DNA of 53,868 bases from Deltaproteobacteria bacterium (lineage in GTDB: Bacteria > Desulfobacterota > Syntrophia > Syntrophales > Smithellaceae). The position numbers and the translations under genes were made by a program. Shown here in pieces: positions 1-7,914 of this stretch; within the stretch, counting starts at the first letter, position 1; each line of letters begins with the position of its first letter. The notes below the pieces were generated by a model, which ran no database searches, was not told the origin of the DNA, and was given only the letters and a program-made list of their open reading frames with translations. The stretch covers positions 1 to 53,868 of the forward strand of contig JAPLJP010000168.1 in the NCBI GenBank assembly GCA_026388535.1. The letters are read 5' to 3'.

Positions 1-99
1 TATTTTAGTTTTATGAAAACTCGTTATCGTGATCATCGAGGACTTTCACCTTTAAAACGCAAGGCATTTTTTAACTGGTTCTTTTATCTAAAACAGTAA
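1..99 (+). CDS. 3' end of an unidentified gene, cut by the window edge
   Basis: An open frame enters from the left edge and ends at TAA 97-99. The visible tail is 32 residues, basic and aromatic, and ends in AFFNWFFYLKQ. No family is recognisable from so short a piece. It lies upstream of a thiolase fragment and a dehydrogenase, so it may be the tail of another gene of the same catabolic island or another remnant. That it is coding at all is an inference from the open frame reaching the edge. Confidence 0.35.
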   Translation, partial: YFSFMKTRYRDHRGLSPLKRKAFFNWFFYLKQ

Positions 100-181
100 A
101 AAACAGCACACATTTTTTACCATTACACCCGCAATGACAAATAAATATTTAGAAATTAATATTATAAATCGGAGTAATTTA

Positions 182-262
182 ATGAGAGATGTTTATATTA
201 TCGGCGTCGGCATGACGCCGTTTGGAAAACACATGGATAAAAACTATTTCCATGAACTGTAG
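182..262 (+). pseudogene. Truncated thiolase N-terminus (26-codon remnant)
   Basis: The frame starts with MRDVYIIGVGMTPFGKHMDK and meets TAG after 26 codons. The intact thiolase at 1838 starts with almost the same residues, and the DNA matches over about 63 bases from the ATG before it diverges abruptly. An upstream CGGAG sequence resembles a ribosome site, so a short peptide could still be made. The fragment ends 11 bases before the next dehydrogenase. It is best read as a duplication scar in which the rest of a thiolase copy was lost. Confidence 0.8.
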
Positions 263-273
263 GATGTGTACGT

Positions 274-1041
274 ATGAAAAAGAGTATTTTTATTACCGGG
301 GCCGCGGCCGGAATTGGAAAAGCAACTGCTCTTCTTTTTGCCGGCAAAGGATGGTTTGTCGGCATTGCCGATGTTAACGCCGCTGGTCTCGATGATCTGA
401 AAAAATGCACGGGCGGGAAGATAGGCTTCTCAGCGCCTCTTGATGTAACGGATGCGGAAAAGGTTTCATCGGTATTGAAGGAGTTTAACATGGCCGCGGG
501 TGGAAGGATGGATGTGTTGTTCAATAACGCGGGCATTCTTCGAACAGGTCCTTTTGAAGATATCTCTCTTAAAGATCACCATGCGATTCTCAACATAAAC
601 GCGGGAGGAATGATTAACTGCACGTATCAAGCTTTCCCATATCTGAAAAATACCGAAGGATCACGTGTAATCAATATGGCTTCCGTCGCGTCGGTTATAG
701 GAGCCCCGACTGAAGCGACATACGCCGCATCAAAGTTCTGGGTGAGAGGATTTACCGAGGCGTTACATGTTGAATGGAAACGATACGGAATACATGTTTG
801 TGACGTCATGCCCTGCTATGTTAACACCCCCATGGTTGAACAGAATCCGGGTAAATTTGTCGATAGTGTCGGTGTTTATATAACAGCGGAAGATGTGGCG
901 GCGACCGTTTGGAAGGCCGCACAGCGCAAACGTCTCCACTGGGTAATCGATAGGTTTCACAACAGACTTTATTACCAGTTTAGAAGCTTTGTTCCCTATT
1001 CACTGGAAAAATTTGTTCTGAGAAAAATGGCGGGCTTATGA
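274..1041 (+). CDS. Short-chain dehydrogenase/reductase (SDR)
   Basis: A classical SDR of 255 aa with a Rossmann fold. The glycine motif TGAAAGIG lies near residues 8-15, the NNAG motif near residue 90, and the catalytic Tyr-Lys pair is in YAASK near residue 152. It should oxidise a hydroxyl or reduce a carbonyl with NAD(P), possibly the 3-hydroxyacyl step preceding the thiolase cleavage encoded downstream. The substrate is not readable from the sequence. It begins 11 bases after a truncated thiolase start and is followed at 1111 by a GXWXG-like protein. A second SDR at 11351 sits in a similar setting, also behind a thiolase remnant. Confidence 0.88.
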   Translation: MKKSIFITGAAAGIGKATALLFAGKGWFVGIADVNAAGLDDLKKCTGGKIGFSAPLDVTDAEKVSSVLKEFNMAAGGRMDVLFNNAGILRTGPFEDISLKDHHAILNINAGGMINCTYQAFPYLKNTEGSRVINMASVASVIGAPTEATYAASKFWVRGFTEALHVEWKRYGIHVCDVMPCYVNTPMVEQNPGKFVDSVGVYITAEDVAATVWKAAQRKRLHWVIDRFHNRLYYQFRSFVPYSLEKFVLRKMAGL

Positions 1042-1110
1042 AAAAAGCCGAGTCTTTAACCATAGACCATTGCTGACATGTTTAGAACAAAGAGATGAGG
1101 AATGATTTTG

Positions 1111-1761
1111 ATGAGTAAAGACAAATCTATCAAACGTTTTCATGGTAAAGATTTAGAAGACCTCAGATATGAAGATTTGATGAAACTCAACCGCAAGCAA
1201 CTCATGGATTTGTTCTTTCTGCTTGACGCCCCGTCCATGTCGGAAATGAAAGGTGAATATCGTGCATCCCTGTTGGACAGCGGATATATAATAAATAACT
1301 TCCTTGCCAAGCTCTATCTTCATTTTACCTGGGGAGACTGGCAGCACAAGGCCTTTGAGCCGCTGGGAGCAACGCATGGTCACGGGTACAATACTTTTGT
1401 TACGACACAGTCGAAACTTTATGAGAATTATTTTGCAGCAGTCTTCATTAAAATGTTGAGCATTGTCCGTTCACTTTTCCGGCTGAACTCTCCCCAAAGA
1501 ATGGCCCGGATTATGCTCAATAAAACATCCATAGTGTCTTCAGTTTTTGATGCGAAACCTTCATTTCAACTCAGCTATCGGGATTACAATACCTTTTATA
1601 CTAACACCATGACCGACGAAGTCCGTAAGGTGAACGACAAACTATACTTGGGCATAGGAAGGTTGACAGTTACTTTCGGCAAGTTCAATCCGATGCCTTT
1701 TATGATGATAGGTTCGCCTGATCCATGGGTCGGTCCTGATATTGAGTACCCGAACAAATGA
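1111..1761 (+). CDS. GXWXG/DUF4334-like protein A
   Basis: A protein of 216 aa with no signal peptide and no confident family. It shares an ordered set of motifs with the gene at 4857: a Leu-rich lead, then APSMSEMKGEY, WGDWQHKAF, GYN, a DAK-x-F-x-L-x-Y stretch, and MTDEVRKVNDKLYLGIG near the C-terminus. That order (GxWxG-like turn, W-x-GK-F, then D-x-(F/V)RK and LG) resembles GXWXG plus DUF4334 proteins, which suggests a lipocalin-like ligand-binding barrel; this is inference from pattern only. An ATG at 1102 lies too close to the GAGG ribosome site, so 1111, with a 10-base spacer, is the preferred start. It sits between an SDR and a thiolase. Confidence 0.7.
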   Translation: MSKDKSIKRFHGKDLEDLRYEDLMKLNRKQLMDLFFLLDAPSMSEMKGEYRASLLDSGYIINNFLAKLYLHFTWGDWQHKAFEPLGATHGHGYNTFVTTQSKLYENYFAAVFIKMLSIVRSLFRLNSPQRMARIMLNKTSIVSSVFDAKPSFQLSYRDYNTFYTNTMTDEVRKVNDKLYLGIGRLTVTFGKFNPMPFMMIGSPDPWVGPDIEYPNK

Positions 1762-1837
1762 TTTAGAGGAAAAAGAATAAACTGCAAAAAAATTAAAATT
1801 ACCATGCACAGGGATTTATTTTATTAGGAGGTTATAG

Positions 1838-3106
1838 ATGAGAGATGTTTATATTAATGGCGCCGGCATGACGCCGTTCGGAAAACACATGGATAAAAAT
1901 ATGAAGAGTCTGGCAGCGGAGGCGGTCAATGCGTCTCTTCAACATGCTGGCTTGACCAAAGAAGCCATTCAAACAGCGGTCGTCGGCAATGCCTACCAGG
2001 GTATTGTGACCGGTCAGGAATCAATCCGCGGGCAGGTGGTGCTTCGGGCGATGGGAATAGGAGATATTCCCGTGACCAATGTTGAGAACGCCTGCTGTTC
2101 TTCCGCGACAGCGCTCCAGGTTGCCTGGATGGATGTCGCTCTTGGACTTCATGATGTCGGGCTCGTGCTCGGCATGGAGAAGATGTATATGGACGATCGG
2201 GAGAAGCGACTGAAGCTGTATTCTTCATCGGCTGACGTCGAGATCGTGGAGTTGTTCGTCAAGGCGATGAAGGAGGACGCCGAGCGCCGACGAAAAGACG
2301 CTGAAACGGCTGAAAAGACTGCGGCGCCGAGCGGCGAGAAAAAAAAGGAGAAGGTCGAGGGAAGCGCCTTCATGGAGATATACGCCATGGCAGCGCGACT
2401 TCACATGGAGCAATATGGTATTACCCAGCGTCAGCTTGCCGTCATCAGCTCCAAGAACCACGCCCACAGCGTGCATAATCCTTACGCGCAATACCGCACC
2501 TCCTTTACTGTCGACGAGATTCTCGCGGCACCCTTGGTTGCCTTCCCGCTGACCCGTCCCATGTGCTCGCCGGTAGGCGATGGCGCGGCGGCCCTGATTG
2601 TCTGCTCTAAGGACTATGTGAAGAAAATCGGCGCGAAAAAACCGGTGAAGATACTGGCCACAGTACTTGGCGGAGGCGTGGACAGAGACTTTTTCGCACC
2701 GGACATCGGGGAGCGCCTCTCGAAAATAGCTTATGAAAAGGCGGGCGTCGGGCCTGGAGATATCGATGTGGCCGAAGTCCATGACGCAACGGCCTTCGGC
2801 GAGCTTCGCGCGACGGAAGACATGGGTTTCTGCCCGAATGGCGAGGGCGGAATCTTCGCGGAGCAGGGCCATACGGCCATAGGGGGCAGGCTTCCCGTCA
2901 ATCCCTCTGGTGGCCTTGAATCGAAGGGTCATCCGGTCGGGGCGACTGGTGCAGGCCAGATTGCCGAGCTCGTGTGGCAGCTTCGGGGAGAGGCGGGCGG
3001 GCGCCAGGTTGAAGGGGCCCGCGTTGCCCTTGCAGAGAACGGCGGCGGGAATATCGGCGTGGAAGAGGCGGCCATGGTAATTACAATTCTTCAGGCGGAT
3101 TTCTGA
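1838..3106 (+). CDS. SCP-x-type thiolase (acetyl-CoA acyltransferase)
   Basis: A thiolase-fold protein of 422 aa. The nucleophilic cysteine is in NACCSSATAL (Cys86 or Cys87), a catalytic histidine in VHDATAFGE (His315), and the second in GHPVGATG (His365). The C-terminal Cys of biosynthetic thiolases is replaced by an NGGG stretch, as in the SCP-x branch. It should cleave 3-ketoacyl-CoA with CoA. Residues 142-174 form a highly charged Lys/Glu/Arg insertion in the lid region. AGGAGG precedes the ATG by 6 bases. Its GC content is visibly higher than that of its neighbours, and a long antisense open frame results, which suggests separate origin. A 26-codon copy of its start lies at 182. Confidence 0.9.
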   Translation: MRDVYINGAGMTPFGKHMDKNMKSLAAEAVNASLQHAGLTKEAIQTAVVGNAYQGIVTGQESIRGQVVLRAMGIGDIPVTNVENACCSSATALQVAWMDVALGLHDVGLVLGMEKMYMDDREKRLKLYSSSADVEIVELFVKAMKEDAERRRKDAETAEKTAAPSGEKKKEKVEGSAFMEIYAMAARLHMEQYGITQRQLAVISSKNHAHSVHNPYAQYRTSFTVDEILAAPLVAFPLTRPMCSPVGDGAAALIVCSKDYVKKIGAKKPVKILATVLGGGVDRDFFAPDIGERLSKIAYEKAGVGPGDIDVAEVHDATAFGELRATEDMGFCPNGEGGIFAEQGHTAIGGRLPVNPSGGLESKGHPVGATGAGQIAELVWQLRGEAGGRQVEGARVALAENGGGNIGVEEAAMVITILQADF

Positions 3107-3156
3107 TCGACTAGCGGTGATGCACTCATCTAAACACGGATGCAATGGAGAGAACA

Positions 3157-4779
3157 ATGTCAAGTGAGTTGAAGAATTTTCCTTTATTTAAATCGTTATG
3201 GCTGGCGGTGAAAGAACCGGACAAAGTAGCTTTGATTATCGCCAACGATGATGGAAGTGATGAGCGGATAACCTACGCCGGGATTTTTGAGAACACCAAC
3301 AGGATTTCCCGTGTTTTAATCAAGGCTGGAATCGGAGAAGGTGACGCATTTGCAGTTATTATGAGAAATCACCCGGAGTTTCTCTACAGTCTTTCCGCGG
3401 CGCTGTCCATCGGCGCGATTATGGTGCCTATTGATCCCCGCTCCAGAGGAGCGAAGCTTTCTTTTCAGATAAAAAACACTAAATGCAAGGGAATTATCAT
3501 CTCCGATGAATTTATCGGCAATGTAAAGGAAATTGAAAACGACATCCGGGACGTTGGGATTATCGGAGTCGTGTACAAAAAACATCACGGAATTCCCGTG
3601 AACTCCGCATTTCCGGCACTCAATGATATACTTAGTCGCGAAAGCGGCTCTCTTCCGGATAAGGCAAAGCCTATGAATTTGAAGCGGCCGGTGCAGATAA
3701 TTCATACATCGGGGACCACCGGCGATCCCAAAGGAGTTATTCTCCGGGGACAGCGCTTTCGGGATTCCGCTTTACTGGGAAAGCTAATCTACAAATATAA
3801 AAAAGACGACATTCTTTACAATGGTCTTTCCATGACGCACGGAAACTGCCAGTCTGTCACCCTGCTTCCGGCTCTTTCCAAAGGCATAACCGCCGTCATC
3901 GGGGAGAGATTCACCAAAAGCAAAATATGGGATATCTGCCGTAAATACGGCTGTACGTCTTTTTCTTCTCTCGGCGGCATGATGGCCGGAATTTACAACG
4001 AACCGCCCAAACCCAATGACGCGGATAATCCGGTTCGCGTGGTGGTGAGCGCCGGAACACCCGTGGCCATCTGGGAGGATTTTGAAAAACGTTTCAACGT
4101 AAAAATTCACGAGTGGTACGCCGCCGTCGAAGGGGGGCTCGCACATAAGCCGCCGGAAAAAGGACCCATCGGTTCATTTGGCAAGCCGAACTTTTTTATG
4201 TACCGGATGAAAATAGTAAATGAGAACGATAAGGAGGTTGGGCCGTTTGTCAAAGGCGAACTTATCAGCAAAATGACTTTTCGTCCCACGAAGGTGGATT
4301 ATTTCGGGAAGAAAAAAGAATCCGACGAAAAAACAAAAGGCGGATGGCTGCGCAGCGGCGATGTATGTCACAAGGATGAGAAAGGATTTCTTTTCTTCGA
4401 TTTCAGAAAAGGAGGCGGTCTGCGCAGGCAGGGTGATTTCATCCAGCCCGATTATGTCGAAAAAATAATCGGTGAGCATGAAAGCGTTTCCGAAGTCTGT
4501 GTTTATGGAATTCCGGCGGCATCGGGAGCTCCCGGTGAAAGCGATCTGGTGGCCGCTGTTACACCGTTTCCCGGTAAAAAAATAGATGTGGATTCATTGA
4601 GTGCTCTTTGCGTGAAAAAGCTCGAACGCAATTCCGTTCCATCATATTTCCAATTGGTGGATGAAATTCCAAAAACAATAACGGAAAAAGCTTTGGACAG
4701 AATTCTCAAAGAGCAATTCCGGCCGGACGCGCCCAATGTTGTGAATGTTCAGAAACAGATGTCTGCGAAATCCGTGTAG
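3157..4779 (+). CDS. AMP-dependent acyl-CoA ligase (CaiC/FadD-like)
   Basis: An adenylate-forming ligase of 540 aa. The phosphate-binding motif HTSGTTGDPKG lies at about residues 182-193, and the hinge motif GWLRSGDV at about 396-403. A C-terminal lysine within ITEKALDRI near residue 508 fits the catalytic A10 position. It should activate a carboxylic acid with ATP and CoA. The aromatic motif that usually reads YG(S/M)TE is YAAVEGG, which may indicate an unusual acyl pocket. The upstream ATG at 3145 lacks a ribosome site, whereas GGAG 6 bases before 3157 supports this start. It directly follows the thiolase and probably shares its transcript. Confidence 0.9.
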   Translation: MSSELKNFPLFKSLWLAVKEPDKVALIIANDDGSDERITYAGIFENTNRISRVLIKAGIGEGDAFAVIMRNHPEFLYSLSAALSIGAIMVPIDPRSRGAKLSFQIKNTKCKGIIISDEFIGNVKEIENDIRDVGIIGVVYKKHHGIPVNSAFPALNDILSRESGSLPDKAKPMNLKRPVQIIHTSGTTGDPKGVILRGQRFRDSALLGKLIYKYKKDDILYNGLSMTHGNCQSVTLLPALSKGITAVIGERFTKSKIWDICRKYGCTSFSSLGGMMAGIYNEPPKPNDADNPVRVVVSAGTPVAIWEDFEKRFNVKIHEWYAAVEGGLAHKPPEKGPIGSFGKPNFFMYRMKIVNENDKEVGPFVKGELISKMTFRPTKVDYFGKKKESDEKTKGGWLRSGDVCHKDEKGFLFFDFRKGGGLRRQGDFIQPDYVEKIIGEHESVSEVCVYGIPAASGAPGESDLVAAVTPFPGKKIDVDSLSALCVKKLERNSVPSYFQLVDEIPKTITEKALDRILKEQFRPDAPNVVNVQKQMSAKSV

Positions 4780-4856
4780 CGCGTAATTGAATTTTTTTTG
4801 ATTGGAATACCGTGTGTTAGTTAAAATAACATGAATAATCATACGGGGGAAAAGAC

Positions 4857-5420
4857 ATGAGAGGGAGAGAACTGGACAGAAAGTTCAGTCTGTCACAAGT
4901 ATGGACGGTTGAAAAGTTGCATCAGTTAGGAACAAGCGGGATAGTAGAATTATTTAAGACTTTATCGGCGCCGGTTCTGCGGGAGATGAACGGAGAGTAC
5001 CAGGGGCATTACTTCGGTGCCGACAATCATCCTATTAGTAATATCCTTTGGCATGCAAGCGCTAATTGGAATTTATTCAGCGGCAAATGGCAGGGCAAAT
5101 CCTTTCAGCCAATTTCAGACACAACGGGATACGGGTTCAACAACATGAAGAAATTTGGAATGATCGTCCGCCGATGGCCCATGAAAACCAGCATAGGACC
5201 ATCTCGTTATGACGGCAAAGAAGCGTTTGCTCTTAATTATGGTTATTATTATTCCGCAGCCGGAATGGTGAGTATGCAGGATGAAATACGTAAAATACAG
5301 GAAGGTCTGTATCTGGGAGTAGGTCATTGGCGATTGCCTGTCGGTATCTCCATGACATCGGTGTGGTTTGGCTTGACGGGTCCCGTTGGAGTTTTCGATT
5401 CCACCGGTGGGAGATTATAA
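4857..5420 (+). CDS. GXWXG/DUF4334-like protein B
   Basis: A protein of 187 aa, distantly related to the gene at 1111. Shared points are APVLREMNGEYQG, SGKWQGKSFQP, GYGFNN, a KEAFALNY stretch, and MQDEIRKIQEGLYLGVGHW. The pairing of a GEYxG turn with W-x-GK-F and a later DEIRKI plus LGVG resembles the GXWXG/DUF4334 arrangement. A small cytosolic ligand-binding barrel is therefore a reasonable guess, but no reaction can be named. It lacks the roughly 30-residue basic segment that protein A carries in its middle. A GGGGGA ribosome site precedes it. It lies between the ligase and the nitroreductase. Confidence 0.7.
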   Translation: MRGRELDRKFSLSQVWTVEKLHQLGTSGIVELFKTLSAPVLREMNGEYQGHYFGADNHPISNILWHASANWNLFSGKWQGKSFQPISDTTGYGFNNMKKFGMIVRRWPMKTSIGPSRYDGKEAFALNYGYYYSAAGMVSMQDEIRKIQEGLYLGVGHWRLPVGISMTSVWFGLTGPVGVFDSTGGRL

Positions 5421-5554
5421 TTCGGAATATTTATAGAGTAAATAAATATGACATTTATTTACCCCGATAATTAGAGAATAGAAAAATAGTTAATGGGGAA
5501 CAAGTTTAGAACGTAATGAGGAGAAAATCTAATTTAACACAAAGAGGAGGGAAT

Positions 5555-6316
5555 ATGGACGTAATAAATGAATCTCTTTCCCCGCTCGGCACCTACAAGG
5601 AAGGAATGCCGTGGAATCCGGTGGAAAAGGTAATAATGGAACGCCGGAGCGTACGGCGATTTAAGAAAGAGCCACTGCCCGACAATCTAATCAGGAGAAT
5701 TCTTGAGGCCGCGCGGTTTGCTCCTTCAGCGGGCAACGGTCAGCCTTGGAAATTCCTCGTGATTAAGAGTCCGGAAATCATCGCGGAGATGGAGAGGGAC
5801 GCGACGAGAATTACGAAGTTCTTTATGTTTTTTTACGGATACACCATGTACTGGGGGCTAAGAAGACTAATTACAAAAATAATGGCGACATGGAGCGTAT
5901 TACGTTTGTACAGCAATGAATTCAGCGCGCCTCCTTTTTTCGCTATGACGCAAGCGGCAGAAGATCAGACAGTTTACTATCAGGGTGCGCCGGTCGTTAT
6001 TATTATTCTTGAGGATAAACGGGGCGTTTCCAATCCGACTATTGATACTGGCGTTGCGGGCGAGAACATAGTGCTGGCCGCGCACAGTCTTGGAGTTGGG
6101 GCATGTTGGATGGGGTTTACCAGGCTCTTAACGTATTATCCAAAATGGAGGAAAAAATTCGGTCTCGGCAAATATCCTTACAGGTTCGGGAATAGCATCT
6201 GCCTGGGGTATCCGGCAGCGAATGTTAATCATGAAGTCCCCCGCGAGGTGCAACTCGTTGAATGGTATGAAGGGGGTATGAAAGACTCTCCGAGAATTGA
6301 CAGACAGGGGGAATAA
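5555..6316 (+). CDS. Nitroreductase-family FMN oxidoreductase
   Basis: A nitroreductase-fold protein of 253 aa. The FMN-binding ERRSVRRF motif lies near residues 28-35, followed by APSAGNGQPWKFLV, and by the C-terminal GVGACWMGF and LGYP motifs. The family reduces nitro groups, quinones, enones or other electrophiles using FMN. The open frame extends to an ATG at 5516, but AGAGGAGG ends a few bases before 5555, which sets the start. Its stop is one base from the start of the ferredoxin gene, so the two are coupled and the ferredoxin may deliver electrons. A truncated copy of its N-terminus is present at 12230. Confidence 0.88.
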   Translation: MDVINESLSPLGTYKEGMPWNPVEKVIMERRSVRRFKKEPLPDNLIRRILEAARFAPSAGNGQPWKFLVIKSPEIIAEMERDATRITKFFMFFYGYTMYWGLRRLITKIMATWSVLRLYSNEFSAPPFFAMTQAAEDQTVYYQGAPVVIIILEDKRGVSNPTIDTGVAGENIVLAAHSLGVGACWMGFTRLLTYYPKWRKKFGLGKYPYRFGNSICLGYPAANVNHEVPREVQLVEWYEGGMKDSPRIDRQGE

Positions 6317-6317
6317 A

Positions 6318-6698
6318 ATGAAATATTTCACATTATATGAAAAATATAAAATTCCGACGTATGACAATCCGGAGCACATTCAGGCTGCGGAGATTGTTTT
6401 CGATTACTCAAAATGCAAGCAGTGCGGATTATGCATAACCGCTTGTGCGTGGGGTACTATTAGCACTAATCAGTGTACCAGGGCTGATATTATAACAGGA
6501 AAGTTTAAGGGGGGAAAGGTCGGCCAGCTCCGCGTTAAAAAGGTGGACAATGAAAAGGTAAATATTTGCATGGGGTGTATGACATGCGCGGCAGCTTGTC
6601 CTAATGGCGTCATTTCAATAAAAAAGAGTTTCCGTCCCGGGTATCGCTTGAAGAAAATATGCCAGGCCACTGAAATGACGTACCCGAAGCGCTATTAG
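6318..6698 (+). CDS. 2x[4Fe-4S] ferredoxin
   Basis: A small iron-sulfur protein of 126 aa with two binding motifs, CKQCGLCITAC near residue 33 and CMGCMTCAAACP near residue 81. The spacing suits two [4Fe-4S] clusters. An unusual basic linker of about 35 residues separates the motifs, and the C-terminus is basic (ending PKRY). The GGGGGA site supports ATG 6318 over an upstream TTG at 6297. It is translationally coupled to the nitroreductase before it and should act as that enzyme's electron carrier. A DNA copy of its last 20 codons is found at 8968. Confidence 0.85.
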   Translation: MKYFTLYEKYKIPTYDNPEHIQAAEIVFDYSKCKQCGLCITACAWGTISTNQCTRADIITGKFKGGKVGQLRVKKVDNEKVNICMGCMTCAAACPNGVISIKKSFRPGYRLKKICQATEMTYPKRY

Positions 6699-6745
6699 AT
6701 AAAAGTAAACGGAAGATAGCCTGTAAATTGAAAGGCATTAGGCTG

Positions 6746-6765
6746 GATGAGAGAATGTTTTCTAA
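6746..6765 (+). repeat. 20-bp direct repeat, copy 1
   Basis: The 20 bases from 6746 recur exactly at 7703-7722. The two copies flank the nitroreductase-like gene at 6792. Both are preceded within about 15 bases by AGGCT, so the similarity is a little longer than the perfect core. They look like a duplication or recombination scar. Confidence 0.75.
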
Positions 6766-6791
6766 AAATAATGTAAAAAAGGAGGGGCGCG

Positions 6792-7649
6792 ATGCTTTTC
6801 AATAAACCAGTCACAGATATTATCCGGCAGCGTAAATCAATACGAAGCTACACGGATAAACCGATTGAAGAAGAGAAAAAAGAGGCATTGACAAAGTTCC
6901 TATCGGCGAACACAACCGGACCGTTTGGAACCAAATCGCGCTTCATCTTTATAAAAGCCACTGGGCAAGACAAGGAAGCCTTGAAAGGGCTTATTACTTA
7001 CGGAATGATAAAAAATCCCATGGGGTTTTTTATCGGCACGGTCGAAAAAGCCCCGCACAACCTGGAGGACTTCGGCTATCTGATGGAAAAAAATATTCTG
7101 ATGGCGACTGATCTGGGTTTAGGTACTTGCTGGATGGGAGGAACATTCAGTACAAGCCGATTTGCGCAAAAGATAGCCTTAAAAAATAATGAAATCTTGC
7201 CGGCGGTAACACCAGTAGGTTACGCGATACAAAAGCTTACCGTTAGAGATTCTGTTATTCGCAATTTTTCCGGAGCAAACAATCGCAAACCTTGGAGCGA
7301 GTTATTCTTCCATGGTGATAAAACTCTTTCGACTGAGGAAGCCGGAGGTTATGCTACACCACTCGAAATGGTCCGCCTTGCTCCTTCGGCAAGTAACTTC
7401 CAACCATGGCGGATAATAAAGGAGCCGCAGTCGAATACATATCATTTCTACATAAAACGCTCGCCTCTCTTAAAACAATTCTTTTTTATGAAAGAAGACC
7501 TCCAGCTTTTGGATATAGGTATCGCCATGTGTCATTTCGAGCTTGCGTCTAATGAGCAGGGATTAAAAGGAAACTGGAAAATCAATAATCCCAATTTGAG
7601 AGGCATGACCGATAAATTAGATTATATCGTTACCTGGATAGGCAATTAG
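6792..7649 (+). CDS. TM1586-type nitroreductase-like protein
   Basis: A protein of 285 aa resembling the putative TM-nitroreductase family, in which two nitroreductase half-domains are fused in one chain. The N-half has RQRKSIRSY near residue 12 and LGTCWMGGTF near residue 115. The second half has RLAPSASNFQPWRI near residue 195, then LDIGIAMCHFELA near residue 240. FMN-dependent reduction is likely and the substrate is unknown. GGAGG lies a few bases before the ATG. It follows the ferredoxin gene and is flanked by an exact 20-bp direct repeat. Confidence 0.8.
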   Translation: MLFNKPVTDIIRQRKSIRSYTDKPIEEEKKEALTKFLSANTTGPFGTKSRFIFIKATGQDKEALKGLITYGMIKNPMGFFIGTVEKAPHNLEDFGYLMEKNILMATDLGLGTCWMGGTFSTSRFAQKIALKNNEILPAVTPVGYAIQKLTVRDSVIRNFSGANNRKPWSELFFHGDKTLSTEEAGGYATPLEMVRLAPSASNFQPWRIIKEPQSNTYHFYIKRSPLLKQFFFMKEDLQLLDIGIAMCHFELASNEQGLKGNWKINNPNLRGMTDKLDYIVTWIGN

Positions 7650-7702
7650 GCTCTTTATTCGAGAAAAACATAAATCGTTTTTTTTAATAAGGCTCTAGAT
7701 TA

Positions 7703-7722
7703 GATGAGAGAATGTTTTCTAA
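7703..7722 (+). repeat. 20-bp direct repeat, copy 2
   Basis: Exact second copy of the sequence at 6746-6765, located 54 bases after the stop of the gene at 6792. Confidence 0.75.
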
Positions 7723-7834
7723 TCATTGTTAGTATAAAATGGTAAATATTTTGATTCCGATTAATTTATTATCACGACTGGTTTTTTAGCATTTCTGAAG
7801 ATGGTTATCTAGTCTATGCCCTAATACAAAAACC

Positions 7835-7897
7835 ATGAAGAAGGATGCCCGCACTAAACGAAAAGCTGGACCTCGAAAAACACAACGAAAACAATAA
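7835..7897 (+). other. Short basic open frame, possible gene remnant
   Basis: A 20-codon frame starting with ATG and encoding a Lys/Arg-rich peptide ending in GPRKTQRKQ. It ends 18 bases before the alpha/beta hydrolase. In this island other gene tails survive as short fragments, so it may be one more tail. No parent gene is present in the window, and it may be chance. Confidence 0.25.
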
Positions 7898-7914
7898 CCG
7901 GGAGAGGGAAAATC

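Noticed and set aside
2225-3163. 312-codon open frame antisense to the thiolase
   Set aside because: It lies wholly opposite a thiolase with intact catalytic motifs and has no family likeness. The high GC of the thiolase explains the long antisense frame.
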